Source: Triticum aestivum
Lineage: Eukaryota > Streptophyta > Magnoliopsida > Poales > Poaceae
Assembly: GCF_018294505.1 (NCBI RefSeq)
Contig: NC_057807.1
Span: forward strand, 135,438,747 to 135,502,746
DNA length: 64,000 bases
Direction: 5' to 3'
Under the pieces are notes generated by a model. It saw nothing but the letters and a program-made list of their open reading frames with translations. It had not been told where the DNA came from and did not search any database. Made by a program: the position numbers and the translations under genes. Shown here one piece after another: positions 12,232 through 24,564 of the stretch. How positions within the stretch are numbered: position 1 is the stretch's first letter; every line of letters starts with the position of its first letter.

Positions 12232-13853
12232 TGAATGGAAGTTGCATAGCACAGTAATCATTGCCGGTGATATGATCGATGATTGGTTGGATGATCGGAT
12301 AATTGAGCCCGAGGAACATGGAGTGGTTGCCAAGGTTGTAAACCCGCCTGGCCCAACGGAGCTGGAATCTTTCTCGAACACGAAGCAGCCATAGCCATCA
12401 ATGTCACGAACGCCCCACGCATTGTACTGCATGTGGTTTGATGTAATGGTTTGGTCAATTTGGTACGTGCGAATGAGCATCAAATGACCGCCGTCAGCTG
12501 AACGAGCGATAAACCACCACCCATCGGCTGGTATGATTCCAGGTCCTGGAATCATGAAGGCCAGCGCATTTGTGTCTACTGCAACAATTCAAATTGGAGA
12601 CCAAAAGGACAAAAATAAACAATCATGTTCAGAGTATATGTGGAATTAAGATTATTATAACAGTGAAACATATCATAGATAGAGAATTGCAATGTTGTGG
12701 TCATAATCATACCCCAAGTTCAAAAAAAATAAGCCAATGGCTTTCATATTCTAGCAATATGTCATGGTTCAAACATCATGTAACAATGAGAGGGAAACAG
12801 CTATAACAGAGCCTACTCATATTCTACCATAGCACTTACTGCTATTGTTCTCATATCAACTCTAAGCAATAACATGCGTTGTTATAAAAATCTTGGAAAT
12901 GAGAGTAACATATAGCAATCATGATGTTATGCTCATAATATCTATTCTAACAATCATTAGATGCCAATTGTTCTCATATCAACTCTAACAATAACATGTG
13001 TGGTCATAAAAATCTAGGAAATGAGAGGAGCATATAGCAATGATGTGGTTATAGACATACTATCTATTCTAAATTTGTAACAATGAACAGGCAGTCGTAT
13101 TCATAAGGTAAAGATGAGATGAAATAGAACAATTATACGATGATAAAGTACACCAGTATAGGCAGCCAATCTGTGCGTAATGATGCCATCATGCACTATA
13201 GCATCAGACAGAAATGTTGCCTCAACAGGATTGACGATGAGCCATAACCATGTATGGCAACTGGATTCCAGATAGACTAATCCCATGTTGAACAAGGTAA
13301 TGAGCTTGTAATCCATGTAGTCTTCTGATGGTGTGGGCACTTCGCAGATTACAACTTTCAGCAAACAGAGGTCGAGCCAAAAGCTTGACGCGTCTTGTGC
13401 GTAGTAGGCAGGAGTGTCCGACGGGCCGCGAGGTTCGATGGCGGCGGTATCCAACGATGGAAGGGTGATCCCTCGCTGGGTGTAGATATCCACGAGACGC
13501 CACAGACTACCGGATTGGTGGATGAGGATGATCTAGTTGGCCTTCATGCCCGCCCAGTAGTGGCCGCGCATGAAGGACAGGTGGACGGGTAGTGGTAGCA
13601 TGTCGAGGGGCACCACGGCAACCTCCGTAGGATAGTCAAGTTGGTGTCTGGGCCACCTGCAAGGATCGGGCATCAGCAAGCAGGGTGTCTTGAAAAGAGC
13701 CGGCCGGTTGTAGACGAGTAGATGGTACAAAGACATCGAGCATGCGGCCAGACGGACGGTGTTAAGTAGGTCCATACGATTACAGATCTGCTCCAAGAGA
13801 ACATCGGGGAGGGAATTCCAATCGCGGCTCTGCCTGTCAGTCGGTTCTTCCAT
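12173..13853 (-). pseudogene. F-box/DUF295 protein pseudogene (one stop, one frameshift)
   Basis: The ATG at 13853 opens a frame with an F-box near residues 10-45 (WNSLPDVLLEQICNRMDL), the Skp1-binding module of SCF ubiquitin ligases. Exon 1 runs to 13154 and joins in phase 1 across a GT-AG intron to exon 2 at 12578. Exon 2 carries DUF295-type text (SADGGHLMLIRTYQ, CFVFEKDSSS, then NLGNHSMFLGLNYP). Two lesions are visible. A TAG at 13533-13535 lies in an otherwise open frame that continues unchanged to the donor. A 1-bp shift falls after the KDSSS codons at about 12360; coding text resumes in the adjacent frame and ends at TAA 12173-12175. It sits 266 bp upstream of the NAC gene on the same strand. 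Both lesions look simple and recent. Confidence 0.82.
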
Positions 13854-14440
13854 TGGGGTTTTCGGTGCCTGCGAGCCAGCGGGGAAGTGGATACGGGCGG
13901 GCGAGCGAAGAAGCTTCTCCTCGTGTGGCCGAGCAGTGAGCAGGGGGATATGGTACGCGCGAGCTACCAAGGAAGATGGCGCGGGCGGGCGAGCAGTGAT
14001 CAGGGGTAAATGGTGTGCGACCAACGAGGGGGAAGAGAGGAGGAAGAAGAAGAGAGGAGGAAGAAGAGTGGAAGACGGGGAAGAAAGTGCATTAAATCTC
14101 AATTCTACTAGTACTACTACCAGGATATACCATCCTTCGGAGTGTAAATAGTTACACCAATGACATGTGGGTCTACCACAACAGGGCCCATATGTCAGTT
14201 AATGGAGGACAGAGGTGCGTGGGCATATTTGCGGAAGCGTGCTCTACTGGCAAACATGATGGCAGTACTGGGTATGGCTGATTTAGTAACACCAACACGT
14301 TGGTTCAGCTTATTAATTAAGTGTCCCATCTGCTGCAGCGTGTATTGTCACTTCACTGCGAAGACTAGTTGAATAGTTCTCTCTGACCGAGATGGGGAAA
14401 TAATGGATCGCGAAGACTTCCTTTCTACAGTATCCCTATG
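13854..14440. other. Upstream region of F-box pseudogene, with a short hairpin
   Basis: Purine/pyrimidine-skewed 5' flank. At 14160-14196 TGACATGTGGGTC pairs imperfectly with GGGCCCATATGTCA, an inverted-repeat remnant of a small MITE. The open frame could extend upstream of the chosen ATG to 14102, but that part is low-complexity and does not resemble an F-box N terminus. No clear promoter element was identified. Confidence 0.4.
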
Positions 14441-14444
14441 CCTC

Positions 14445-14564
14445 TACGCTCACTTCACTCATTTTCCTCCATATGTAGTCACTTGTTGAAATCTCTAGAA
14501 AGACAAATACTCCGTATTTGGGAACAGAGGGAGGCTTTTACTCCATATTTGGGAACAGAGGGAG
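14445..14564. mobile_element. Stowaway MITE right-end fragment with duplicated terminus
   Basis: Contains the common Stowaway interior (TAGTCACTTGTTGAAATCTC) and ends in GGGAACAGAGGGAG followed by TA. The terminal segment TATTTGGGAACAGAGGGAG occurs twice about 30 bp apart, so the end has been duplicated. The left terminus is missing. Confidence 0.65.
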
Positions 14565-14630
14565 TATCACCATATGGAGGGAATAGAGGAAGCTTGAAAT
14601 ATGAACATGTCAATGGGAGGGAGTTATCCC

Positions 14631-14652
14631 CATGCATGCATGCATGCATGCA
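14631..14652. repeat. (CATG)n microsatellite
   Basis: About five consecutive CATG units, followed by related CATGCAACA text repeated to about 14730. Confidence 0.85.
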
Positions 14653-14758
14653 ACATGCAACACTCACACATACACATGAATGCATGCAACACTCACACAC
14701 CCATGTGGCACATGGCACATGATGCAACACACACGCTCACGCTCAAGTGCTCAACCTA

Positions 14759-15053
14759 CTCCCTACGTCCGTGAAAGACTGTACATTTAGAGATTTACAC
14801 ATTGACCAGGGCATAATTAATGCCCAAAAGTAGCAGACTTATGTGTGCATGCGACCATTGAGAGAAGAAGATTAAATGAAGGCCGCTGCATGCTGTAATT
14901 AAGGATAGACATGTAGCCTATACCAAGAGCACAAGTTGGTGCATTAGTCAATCAATATCGATTTAGATTAAAGGATAAATGCATTGGAAGTGTAGATGTA
15001 CTACACTCTTTGTTTTTAGCCGATGTACACTCTTTGTTGGAAGACCAAGGGAG
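14759..15053. mobile_element. Stowaway-like MITE (295 bp)
   Basis: Starts CTCCCTACGTCCGTGAAAG after TA (14757-14758) and ends CCAAGGGAG before TA (15054-15055). Termini and TA target duplication are typical of mariner-derived Stowaway MITEs. No coding capacity. Confidence 0.72.
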
Positions 15054-15348
15054 TACACATGCATGCACTCACATACACAGCCAGGGTGGTTCATGCGCAA
15101 GGGTTGGACTCCTGTCGTGCCTGCGTAAAGTTTTGTTTAACTGATTTCTTTGCTCTGCCAACTAACAGGTGGGACCCAAAAACCAGGTGACAATTTAACA
15201 AGTCAACAAAGTGCCACGTCGACTATGTGGCTGGTCAGTAGGGTGCAATACGGTGCTCTAACGATGAGCTAGTGATCGTATAATCACGGCAAAACTATAT
15301 ATAGTGACCGTAAAGAGCGTATTGTTACATACGTTGACCGCCAGTGTA
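15054..15348. other. No gene; unclassified repeat-like flank of the minus-strand Angela
   Basis: Contains GGTGGGACCC and AAGTCAACAAAGTGCCACG motifs reminiscent of CACTA subterminal DNA, but no terminus or reading frame. This stretch was next to 49848 before the Angela element inserted. Confidence 0.4.
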
Positions 15349-15353
15349 TTTTT

Positions 15354-17071
15354 TGTTGGGGAATGTAGTAATTTAAAAAAAATTCCTACACACACGCAAG
15401 ATCATGGTGATGCATAGCAACAAAAGGGGAGAGTGTTGTCCACGTACCCTCGTAGACCGAAAGCGGAAGCGTTAGCACAACGCGGTTGATGTAGTTGTAC
15501 ATCTTCACGATCGAGACCGATCAAGTACCGAATGTACGGTACCTCCGAGTTCAGCACACGTTCAGCTCAATAACGTCCCTCGAACTCCGATCTAGCCGAT
15601 CTTTGAGGGAGAGTTCCATCAGCACGACGGCGTGGTGAAGATGATGATGTTCTACCGACGCAGGGCTTCGCCTAAGCACCGCTACGATATTATCGAGGTG
15701 GATTATGGTGGAGGGGGGCACCGCACACGACTAAGAGATCCAAGGGATCAATTGTTGTGTCTAGAGGTGCCCCCCGCCCCCGTATATAAAGGAGCAAGGG
15801 GGAGGCGACCGGCCAAGAGGAGGGCGCGCCAAGAGGGGAGTCCTACTCCCACCGGGAGTAGGACTCCTCCTTTCCTTGTAGGAGTAGGAGAAGGGAAGGA
15901 AAAAGGAGAAGGAAGGAAGGGGGCGCCCCCCTCCCTAGTCCAATTCGGGCCAGTCCATGGAGAGGGGTGCGACCACCCTTTGAGGCCTTTTTCTTCTTTC
16001 CCGTATGGCCCATTAAGGCCCAATACGAATTCCTGTAACTCTCCGGTACTCCGATAAATACCCGAATCACTCGGAACCTTTCCGATGTCCGAATATAGTT
16101 GTCCAATATATCGATCTTTATGTATCGACCATTTCGAGACTCCTCGTCATGTCCCCGATCACATCCTGGACTCCGAACTACCTTCAGTACATCAAAACAC
16201 ATAACTCATAGTATAAATCGTCACCGAACGTTAAGCGTGCGGACCCTACGGGTTCGAGAACTATGTAGACATGACCGAGACACGTCTCCGGTCAATAACC
16301 AATAGCGGAACCTGGATGCTCATATTGGCTCCCACATATTCTACGAAGATCTTTATCGGTCAAACCGCATAACAACATACGTTGTTCCCTTTGTTCATCG
16401 GTAGGTTACTTGCCCGAGATTCGATCGTCGGTATCTCAATACCTAGTTCAATCTCATTACCGGCAAGTCTCTTTACTCGTTATGTAATGCATCATCCCGC
16501 AACTAACTCATTAGTCACATTTCTTGCAAGGCTTATAGTGATGTGCATTACCGAGAGGGCCCAGAGATACCTCTCCGACAATCGGAGTGACAAATCCTAA
16601 TCTTGAAATACGCCAACTCAACAAGTACCTTCGGATACACCTGTAGAGCACCTTTATAATCACCCAGTTACGTTGTGACGTTTGGTAGCACACAAAGTGT
16701 TCCTCTGGTAAACGGGAGTTGCATAATCTCATAGTCATAGGTACATGTATAAGTCATGAAGAAAGCAATAGCAACATACTAAACGATCAATTGCTAAGCT
16801 AACAGAATGGGTCAAGTCAATAACATCATTCTCTAATGATGTGATTCCGTTAATCAAATGACAACTGATGTCTATGGCTAGGAAACTTAACCATCTTTGA
16901 TTCAACGAGCTAGTCAAGTAGAGGCATACTAGTGACACTTTGTTTGTCTATGTATTCACACATGTACTAAGTTTCCGGTTAATACAATTCGAACATGAAT
17001 AATAAACATTTATCATGAAATAAGGAAATAAATAATAACTTTATTATTGCCTCTAGGGCATATTTCCTTCA
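15354..17071 (-). repeat. Angela element 2 3' LTR (1718 bp)
   Basis: Starts TGTTGGGGAATGTAG at 15354 and ends GGCATATTTCCTTCA at 17071 (reverse orientation). A TATA-like box reads CCCGTATATAAAGG at about 15779-15793. The flanking GTCTCCCACTT at 17072 is the reverse complement of the polypurine tract. Confidence 0.93.
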
Positions 17072-17299
17072 GTCTCCCACTTGCACTAGAGTCAATAATC
17101 TAGTTCACATCACCATGTGATTTAACACCAATATTCACATCTGTATGTGATTAACACCCATAGTTCACATCGTCATGTGACCAACACCCGAAGGGTTTAC
17201 TAGAGTTAATAATCTAATTCACATCGCTATGTGATTAACACCCAAAGAGTACTAAGGTATGATCATGTTTTGCTCGTGAGAGAAGTTTAGTCAATGGGT

Positions 17300-19433
17300 C
17301 TGTCACATTCAGAGCCGTATGTATTTTGCAAATATTCTATGTCTATAATGCTCTGCACGGAGCTACTCTAGCTAATTGCTCCCACTTTCAATATGTATCC
17401 AGACTAAGACTTAGAGTCATCTGGATCGGTGTAAAAGCTTGCACCGATGTAACTCTTTACGACGGGCTCTTTTATCACCTCCATAATCGAGAAATATTTC
17501 CTTAGTCCTCACTAAGGATATTCTTGACCGTTGTCCAGTGATCTACTCTTAGACCAAAATTGTACTCCCTTGCCAAACTCAGAGCAAGGTATACAATAGG
17601 TCTGGTACACAACATAGCATACTTTATAGAACCTATAACTGAGGCATAGGGAATGACTTTTCATTCTCTTTCTATTTTCTGCCATGATCGGTTTTTGAGT
17701 CTTACTCAACTTCACACCTTGCAAGACAGGCAAGAACTCCTTCTTTGACTGTTCCATTTTGAACTACTTCAAAAACTTATCAAGGTATGTACTCATTGAA
17801 AAATCTTATCAAGCATCTTGATCTATCTCTATAGATCTTGATGCTCAATGTGTAAGCAGCTTCACCGAGGTCTTTCTTTGAAAAACTATTATTCAAGTAT
17901 CCTTTTATGCTATCCATAAATTCTATATCATTTCCAATCAACAATATGTCATCCACATATAATATTAGAAATGCTACAGAGCTCCCACTCACTTTCTTGT
18001 AAATACATGCTTCTCCAAAAGTCTGTATAAAACCATACGCTTTGATCACACTATCAAAGCATTTATTCCAACTCCGAGAGGCTTGCGCCAGTCCATAAAT
18101 GGATCGCTGGAGCTTGCACACTTTGTTAGCACCTTTCGGATCGACAAAACCTTCTGGTTGCATCATATACAACTCTTCTTCCAGAAATCCATTCAGGAAT
18201 GCAGTTTTGACATCCATTTGCCAAATTTCATAATCATAAAATGCGGCAATTGCTAACATGATTCAGACAGACTTAAGCATCACTACGGTGAGAAGGTCTC
18301 ATCATAGTCAACCCCTTGAACTTGTTGAAAACCTTTCGTAACAAGTCGAGCTTTGTAGATAGTAACACTACTATCAGTGTCCATCTTCCTCTTGAAGATC
18401 CATTTATTTTCTATGACTTGCCGATCATCGGGCAAGTCCACCAAAGTCCACACTTTGTTCTCATAGATGGATCCCATCTCAGATTTCATGGCCTTCAAGC
18501 CATTTCGCGGAATTTGGGCTCATCATCGCTTCCTCATAGTTCGTAGGTTCATCATGATCTAGTAACATGACTTCAGAATAGGATTACCGTACCACTCTGG
18601 TGCGGATCTTAATCTGGAAGATCTACAAAGTTTGGTAGTAACTTGATCTGAAGCTTCATGATCATCATCATTAGCTTCCTCACTAATTGGTGTAGGAATC
18701 ACTAGAACTGATTTCTGTGACGAACTACTTTCCAATTCGGGAGAAGGTACAATTACCTTATCAAGCTCTACTTTCCTCCCTCTCACTTCTTTCGAGAGAA
18801 ACTCCTTCTCTAGAAAGGATCCATCTTAGCAACGAATATCTTGCTTTCGGATCTGTGATAGAAGGTGTACCCAATAGTTTCCTTTGGGTATTCTATGAAG
18901 ACACACTTCTCTAATTTGGGTTCGAGCTTATCAGGTTGAAACTTTTTCACATAAGCATCGCAGCCCCAAACTTTAAGAAACGACAACTTTGGTTTCTTGC
19001 CAAACCATAGTTTATAAGGTGTCGTCTCAACGGATTTTGATGGTGCCCTATTTAAAGTGAATGCAACTGTCTCTAATGCATAACCCCAAAACGATAGTGG
19101 TAAATTGGTAGGATACATCATATATCGCACCATATCCAATAAAGTTCAGTTACGACGTTCAGACACACCATTACGCTGTGGTGTTCCATGTGGCGTGAGC
19201 TGTGAAACTATTCCACATTGTTTTTAAATGAAGGCCAAACTCGTAACTCAAATATTCTTCTCTACGATCAGATCATAGAAACTTTATTTTCTTGTTACGA
19301 TGATTCTCCACTTCACTCTGAAATTGTTTGAACTTTTTCAAATGTTTCATACTTGTGTTTCATTAAGTAGATATACTCATATCTGCTCAAATCATTTGTG
19401 AAGGTGAGAAAATAACAATACTCGCCATGAGTG
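17300..19433 (-). pseudogene. pol: Angela element 2 pol, 3' half: RNase H, RT, integrase C-terminal part (broken)
   Basis: Reading on the minus strand from 19433: integrase C-terminal text (19139-18810, LSFWGYALETVAFTLNRAP), then a frame change, then RT in 18498-18283 (GVDYDETFSP) and 18259-17780 (MDVKTAFLNG, SIYGLAQASRSWN and catalytic LYVDD). RNase H remnants continue to about 17300. Stops and frameshifts separate each block. It is interrupted at 19433/43063 by the Athila insertion; integrase resumes at 43068. Confidence 0.9.
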
Positions 19434-20955
19434 ATACGTCCATTTTGCATCATGCTTTTATATCGATATTTATTGCATTATGGGCTGTTATTACATGTTA
19501 TGTCACAATACTTACGGCCATTCTCTCTTATTTTACAAGGTTTATCATGAAGAGGGAGAATGCCGGCAGCTAGAATTCTGGCTGGAAAAGAAGCAAATAT
19601 TGGAAACCTATTCTGCATAGCTCCAAAAATCCTGAAACTCCACGGAAGTCACTTTTGGAATTAATAAGAATTATTGAGCACAGAAACTACCAGAGGGGGC
19701 CCACACCCTGGCCAGGAGGGTGGGGGGCGTGCCCACCCCTACTGGGCGCGCCCCCTGTCTCCTGGGCCCCCTGGTGGCCCTCCGGTGCCCATTTTCTGCT
19801 ATATGAAGGCTTTTACCCGGGAAAAAAAATCATAAGCAAGCTTACAAGACGAAACTCCGCCGCCACGAGGCGGAACCTTGGCGGAACCAATCTAGGGCTC
19901 CGCCAGAGCTGTTCTGCCGGGGAAACCTCCCTTCGGGAGGGGCAAATCATCACCATTGTCATCACCAACGATCCTCTCATCGGAGGGGGTCAATCTCCAT
20001 CAACATCTTCACCAGCACCATCTCCTCTCAAAACCCTAGTTCATCTCTTGTATCCAATCTTGTATCAAAACCACAAATTGGTACCTGTTGGTTGCTAGTA
20101 GTGTTGATTACTCCTTGTAGTTGATGCTAATTGGTTTACTTGGTGGAATATCATATGTTCAGATCCTTAGTGCATATTAATACCCCTCTGATTATGAACA
20201 TGAATATGCTTTGTGAGTAGTTACGTTTGTTCCTGAGGACATGGGTGAAGTCTTGCTATTAGTAGTCATGTGAATTTGGTATTCGTTCGATATTTTGATG
20301 AGATGTATGTTGTCTCTCCTCTAGTGGTGTTATGTGAACGTCAACTACATGACACTTCACCTTTATTTGGGCCTAGAGGAAGGCATTGGGAAGTAATAAG
20401 TAGATGATGGGTTGCTAGATTGACAGAAGCTTAAACCCTAGTTTATGTGTTGCTTCATAAGGGGCTGATTTGGATCCACTAGTTTAATGCTATGGTTAGG
20501 TTTACCTTAATACTTCTTTTGTAGTTGCGGATGCTTGCAATAGGGGTTAATCATAAGTGGGATGCTTGTCCAAGAAAGGGAAGTACCCAAGCACCGGTCC
20601 ACCCACATATCAAATTATCAAAGTACCGAACGCGAATCATATGAGCGTGATGAAAACTAGCTTTACAATAATTCCCATGTGTCCTCGGGAGCGCTTTTCT
20701 CATTATAAGAAATTGTCCAGGCTTGTCCTTTGCTACAAAAAGGATTGGGCCACCTTGCTGCACTTTATTTACTTTAATTGCTTGTTACCCGTTACACATT
20801 ATCTTGTTACAAAACTATCTGTTACCTACAATTTTAGTGATTGCAGAGAATACCTTACTGAAAACCGCTTGTCATTTCCTTCTGCTCCTCGTTGGGTTCG
20901 ACACTCTTACTTATCGAAAGGACTATGATAGATCCCCTATACTTGTGGGTCATCA
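19434..20955 (+). repeat. Athila-type 5' LTR (1522 bp)
   Basis: Begins TGATACGTCCATTTTGCATC and ends TGTGGGTCATCA. It includes a GC-rich segment (about 19690-19800) and a likely TATA region near CTGCTATATGAAGG. Open frames within it (19655-20098, 20557-20928) are also present in the 3' LTR and are not genes. Confidence 0.92.
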
Positions 20956-20966
20956 AGACTCTTTTC

Positions 20967-20980
20967 TGGCGCCGTTGCCA
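20967..20980 (+). other. Primer binding site of the Athila element
   Basis: TGGCGCCGTTGCCA lies 11 bp after the 5' LTR. This type of PBS is used by Athila-lineage elements and is complementary to the 3' end of a tRNA (reported as tRNA-Asp for Athila). Confidence 0.75.
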
Positions 20981-21061
20981 GGGAGTGAAGCGCCTTTGGT
21001 GAGTGGAACTTGGTAAGGAAACATTTATATAGTGTGCTGAAATTTTCTATCACTTGTTACT

Positions 21062-23012
21062 ATGGAAACTAATCCTTTGAGGGGCTTGTTCGGGGTATCT
21101 TCACCCCAATCAGTAGAGCAAAGAGTTGCTCCTCAACCTATTGAACCTACTGAAAATGTTTACTTTGAGATTCCTTCGGGTATGATAGAGAAACTGCTAG
21201 CTAATCCCTTTGCAGGAGATGGAACATTGCATCCCGATTTACACCTTATCTTTGTGGATTATTTAAGCTTGCAGGTATTCCCGATGATGTTGTAAAAAGG
21301 AAGGTCTTCCCTTTATCTTTGAAGGGAGATGCATTGACATGGTATAGGCTATGTGATGATACGGGATCTTGGAATTATAAACGATTGAAGTTGGAATTTC
21401 ACCAGAAGTTCTACCTATGCATCTTGTTCATCATGATCGTAATTACATATATAATTTCTGGCCTCGCGAAGGAGAAAGCATCGCTCAAGCTTGGGGGAGG
21501 CTTAAGTCAATGTTATATTCATGCCCCAATCATGAGCTCTCAAGAGATATGATTATTCAAAAACTTTATGCTCAGCTTTCTCCCAATGATCGCACCATGC
21601 TTGATACTTCCTGTGCTGGTTCTTATATGCTAAAGACTACTGAATTAACGTGGGATTTATTGGAAAGAATTAAACGCAACTCGGAAGATTGGGGTTCCGA
21701 CGATGGTAAGGAGTCAGGTATAACACCTAAGTTTGACTGTGTTAAATCTTTTATGGATACCGATGCTTTTCGTGGATTTAGCGCTAAATATGGACTTGAC
21801 TCTGAGATAGTAGCTGCTTTTTGTGAATCTTTTGCTGCTCACGTTGATCTCCCTAAGGAGAAGTGGTTTAAATATAATCCTCCCACTGAAGTAAAAGTAG
21901 TTGCACCCATTACAGTTGAAGAAAAGACTAGCACGTATAATGATCCTATTGTCCCTATTAGTTGTGTTGAGAAACCACCTTTTCCTGTTAGGATGAAGGA
22001 TCATGCTAAAACTTCAACTGTTGTTCATAAGAGTAATACTAGAACTTATACACCTCCTGAGCAAATCAAAGTTGATCCTAGTATTGCTATGGTTAAAGAT
22101 CTCTTGGATGATAATTTAGATGGGCATGTTATTTACTTCTGTGAACAGGCTGCTAATATTGCTAGACCAGATGCTAAGATACATAGACCTGTTGTAGGCA
22201 TGCCTGTTATTTCTGTTAAAATAGGAGATCATTGTTATCATGGCTTATGTGATATGGGTGCTAGTGCTAGTGCAATACCCTTTGACTTATATGCAAAAAT
22301 TATGCATGATATTGCACATGCTGAAATAGAAGATATTGATGTTACTATTAAGCTTGCCAATAGGGACACCATTAAGCTAGTTGGGATTGTTAGAGATGTT
22401 GAAGTCTTGTGTGGGAAGGTTAAATATCCTGCTGATTTTCTTGTTCTTGGTTCCCCACAAGATGACTTTTGTCCCATTATTTTTGGTAGACCTTTCTTGA
22501 ATACTGCTAATGCTAGAATTGATTGCAAAAAGGATGTTGTTACAATTGGCTTAGGGGATATGTCTCATGAGTTTAATTTTGCTAAGTTTCGTAGACAACC
22601 CCGTGATAAAGAATCACCTAGTAAGGATGAGATTATTGGTCTTGCTTCTATTGTCGCGCCTCCTACTGATCCATTAGAACAATATTTGCTAGACCATGAA
22701 AATGATATGTTTATGAATGAAAGAAGGGAAATAGATGAAGTGTTCCTTCAACAGGGTCCTATTCTGAAACACAACCTACCTGTTGAAATCCTAGGGGATC
22801 CCCCTCCACCCAAGGGTGATCCCGTGTTTGAGCTCAAACCATTACCTGATAATCTTAAGTATGCTTATCTTGATGAAAACAAAATATATCCTGTTATTAT
22901 TAGTGCTAACCTTTCAGAGCAAGAAGAAGAAAGATTATTGAAAACTCTGAAAAAGCACCATGCTGCTATTGGATATACTCTGGATGATCTTAAGGGCATT
23001 AGTCCCACTCTA
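21062..23012 (+). pseudogene. gag: Athila gag-protease (frameshifted; cut by Tat insertion)
   Basis: The ATG at 21062 opens gag. The frame is lost near 21260-21300, regained in GDALTWYRLCDD (about 21330) and lost again near 21415 by an apparent 1-bp deletion. From 21417 it stays open through HHDRNYIYNFWPREGESIAQ, a capsid region, and an aspartic protease region near 22195-22540 (HGLCDMGASASAIP, FGRPFLNTANARIDC). In the D-x-G-A type active site the first variable residue is Met (DMGAS). The frame ends when Tat sequence begins at 23013. Gag and protease would form and process virus-like particles. Confidence 0.88.
22557..23010. repeat. 454-bp direct repeat flanking the Tat element, left copy
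   Basis: Athila sequence from GATATGTCTCATGAG to AGTCCCACTC that is present again at 36078-36531 on the other side of the Tat element. The copies differ at roughly ten positions by eye (about 98% identity), including transversions. A normal insertion would leave only 5 bp duplicated. Confidence 0.9.
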
Positions 23013-23531
23013 TGTTGTGGAATAGTCACGTCAGATGTCCTCGTGAAAGGACTTAGTTGTGGAGCCATCGCAACTAGGAAGCTTGAAGGGGTTAAATCGG
23101 GACAAGGGACACGAGAGTGTTTATACTAGTTCGGCCCCTTACGGTGAAGGTAAGGCCTACGTCTAGTTGGGTTGGTATTGATGTTTCGATAACCAGGGAG
23201 CGAGACACACTATGCCCGGTTCTCGATGAGTTGTTTCTTGCCCTAAGTCGCCCGCAGGTCGTCCCCTTATATACACGGGTTGACGCCTGCGGCTTACAGA
23301 GTCCCGGCCGGCTTATAAACAGAGTACGGCTCGGTGACCAGTTAAATCTACCTTACATTACAAGTCATGCAATCATGGCGGTTTACTACAATGGGCTTAA
23401 GCCGCCCGTGGGCCTTAAGCTCCTTATTGAACCGCCATCTTCATGCTTGGCCTTGGGCTTCCTCTGATGAAGACTCTTTGCGTAACCCGGCCCCTCCTGG
23501 GCGGCTTACACAAATAGTCATATCCCCAACA
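23013..23531 (-). repeat. Tat 3' LTR (519 bp)
   Basis: Plus-strand text runs TGTTGTGGAATAGTCACG to CATATCCCCAACA. On the minus strand a TATA box (TATATAAGG) lies near 23266-23274. It differs from the 5' LTR at about a dozen sites plus a 9-bp indel near 23160-23175 (by eye). The purine-rich segment on the internal side (CCGGGGCCTAA on the minus strand) is the likely polypurine tract. Confidence 0.9.
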
Positions 23532-23796
23532 TTAGGCCCCGGATTGATTTGAACCTGTTCATGTCAATCTAAAAATATTTTTAAATAGTTAAATCTTTAG
23601 TCTTCTGACTATATAGAGGGTTTTTGTTAACCCGCCATGACGTCATCTTCTGGATCCGGGTTAAGCCGCTGTGACGTCACCGTATCTTTCAACGGATCTC
23701 TGCCTTTATTGACTGTTCCGAAAATCGAGGCGTCGGGGCCACTGGATAATAATTCTTATCTCCTCGTTTCCCGCGTCGTCTCAGTTATCCTCTCCT

Positions 23797-23804
23797 TATA
23801 AATA
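23797..23804 (+). promoter_or_regulatory. TATA box of the antisense gene in the Tat element
   Basis: TATAAATA within CTCCTTATAAATAGGTGCG, about 770 bp before the antisense ATG. It is followed about 25-35 bp downstream by a pyrimidine-rich start region (CCCCATTCTCCTCCTTCC) and a CCG-rich 5' leader. It is on the strand opposite to the retrotransposon transcript, so it is a separate promoter candidate. Confidence 0.6.
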
Positions 23805-23829
23805 GGTGCGACCTAGGTCCCCATTCTCC

Positions 23830-24564
23830 TCCTTCCAGTCGTCTTCTTCCTCTTGCCTCCTCTCTGCCACTCGAGCCCCGCCGCCGCCGCCGTAGATCTT
23901 CCTGTCTTCACCAACTCAGGCCGCTGCATCAACCTGGTTAGACCAGAAAGAACGCGACACCCTTCCGCGGCAACCTTGCATCGGTGAGTCTCCTTTTTCC
24001 TGCTCCTTAGATCTACATCAAGGCCTTCGAGTTATTCCAGTTCCTCGAGTTCTTTGCTGTTCAGTAGCTTTCTTCCGTAGATTTCTTTATCCTCGCCCTT
24101 CTTGATCTTGAAGAAGATAAAAACTGATGCGGTAGATGTTTTGCACCTACTTTGAAATGCAAATAAACCCCTTTCTGTCACATAGAGGCCCCATTCAAGC
24201 CCTTGAACTTATCCGCTCTAGTCTTAGGTCTAGAAAATTTTCTTTTCAGAACAGTTGTTTGATCCAAGATAACAGTGGTAGATGGTAAAACCTGTTTGTA
24301 TCACCCGGAAAATTACTTCTGTCAAATACCCATAAACATGACTGTCCATGTAGCCCATTTAAATAAGTGATATTGAGCCGAAAACCTTGCTTTCTTCTCA
24401 TGACCTTAAGAATTTTGAACTACTCTTGATACTTGTAGTGGCTTAAATATTGTAGCACTCTCACCCTTATATCATTAGGCCCCTCGCTTAAGCCGCTACT
24501 TTAAATAATCTTGAATATTTCTCCCGGGTTAAATTTGAACCGGGACTTTCTTACTTTGTCGTAG
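23830..24564 (+). other. Likely 5' UTR with intron of the Tat antisense gene
   Basis: A leader exon runs from about 23830 to 23983 (ends CATCG before GTGAGT, a strong plant donor). The candidate intron runs 23984-24564 and ends TTTGTCGTAG directly before the ATG at 24565. No coding frame lies in this stretch. The splice prediction is from sequence only. Confidence 0.5.

Noticed and set aside
19655..20928. Open frames in the Athila LTR
   Set aside because: Repeated in the 3' LTR with disruptions; LTR sequence is non-coding here.
23013..23020. CTCTA as a target duplication of the Tat element
   Set aside because: The right flank is GATAT; no match, and the 454-bp overlap explains the flanks differently.
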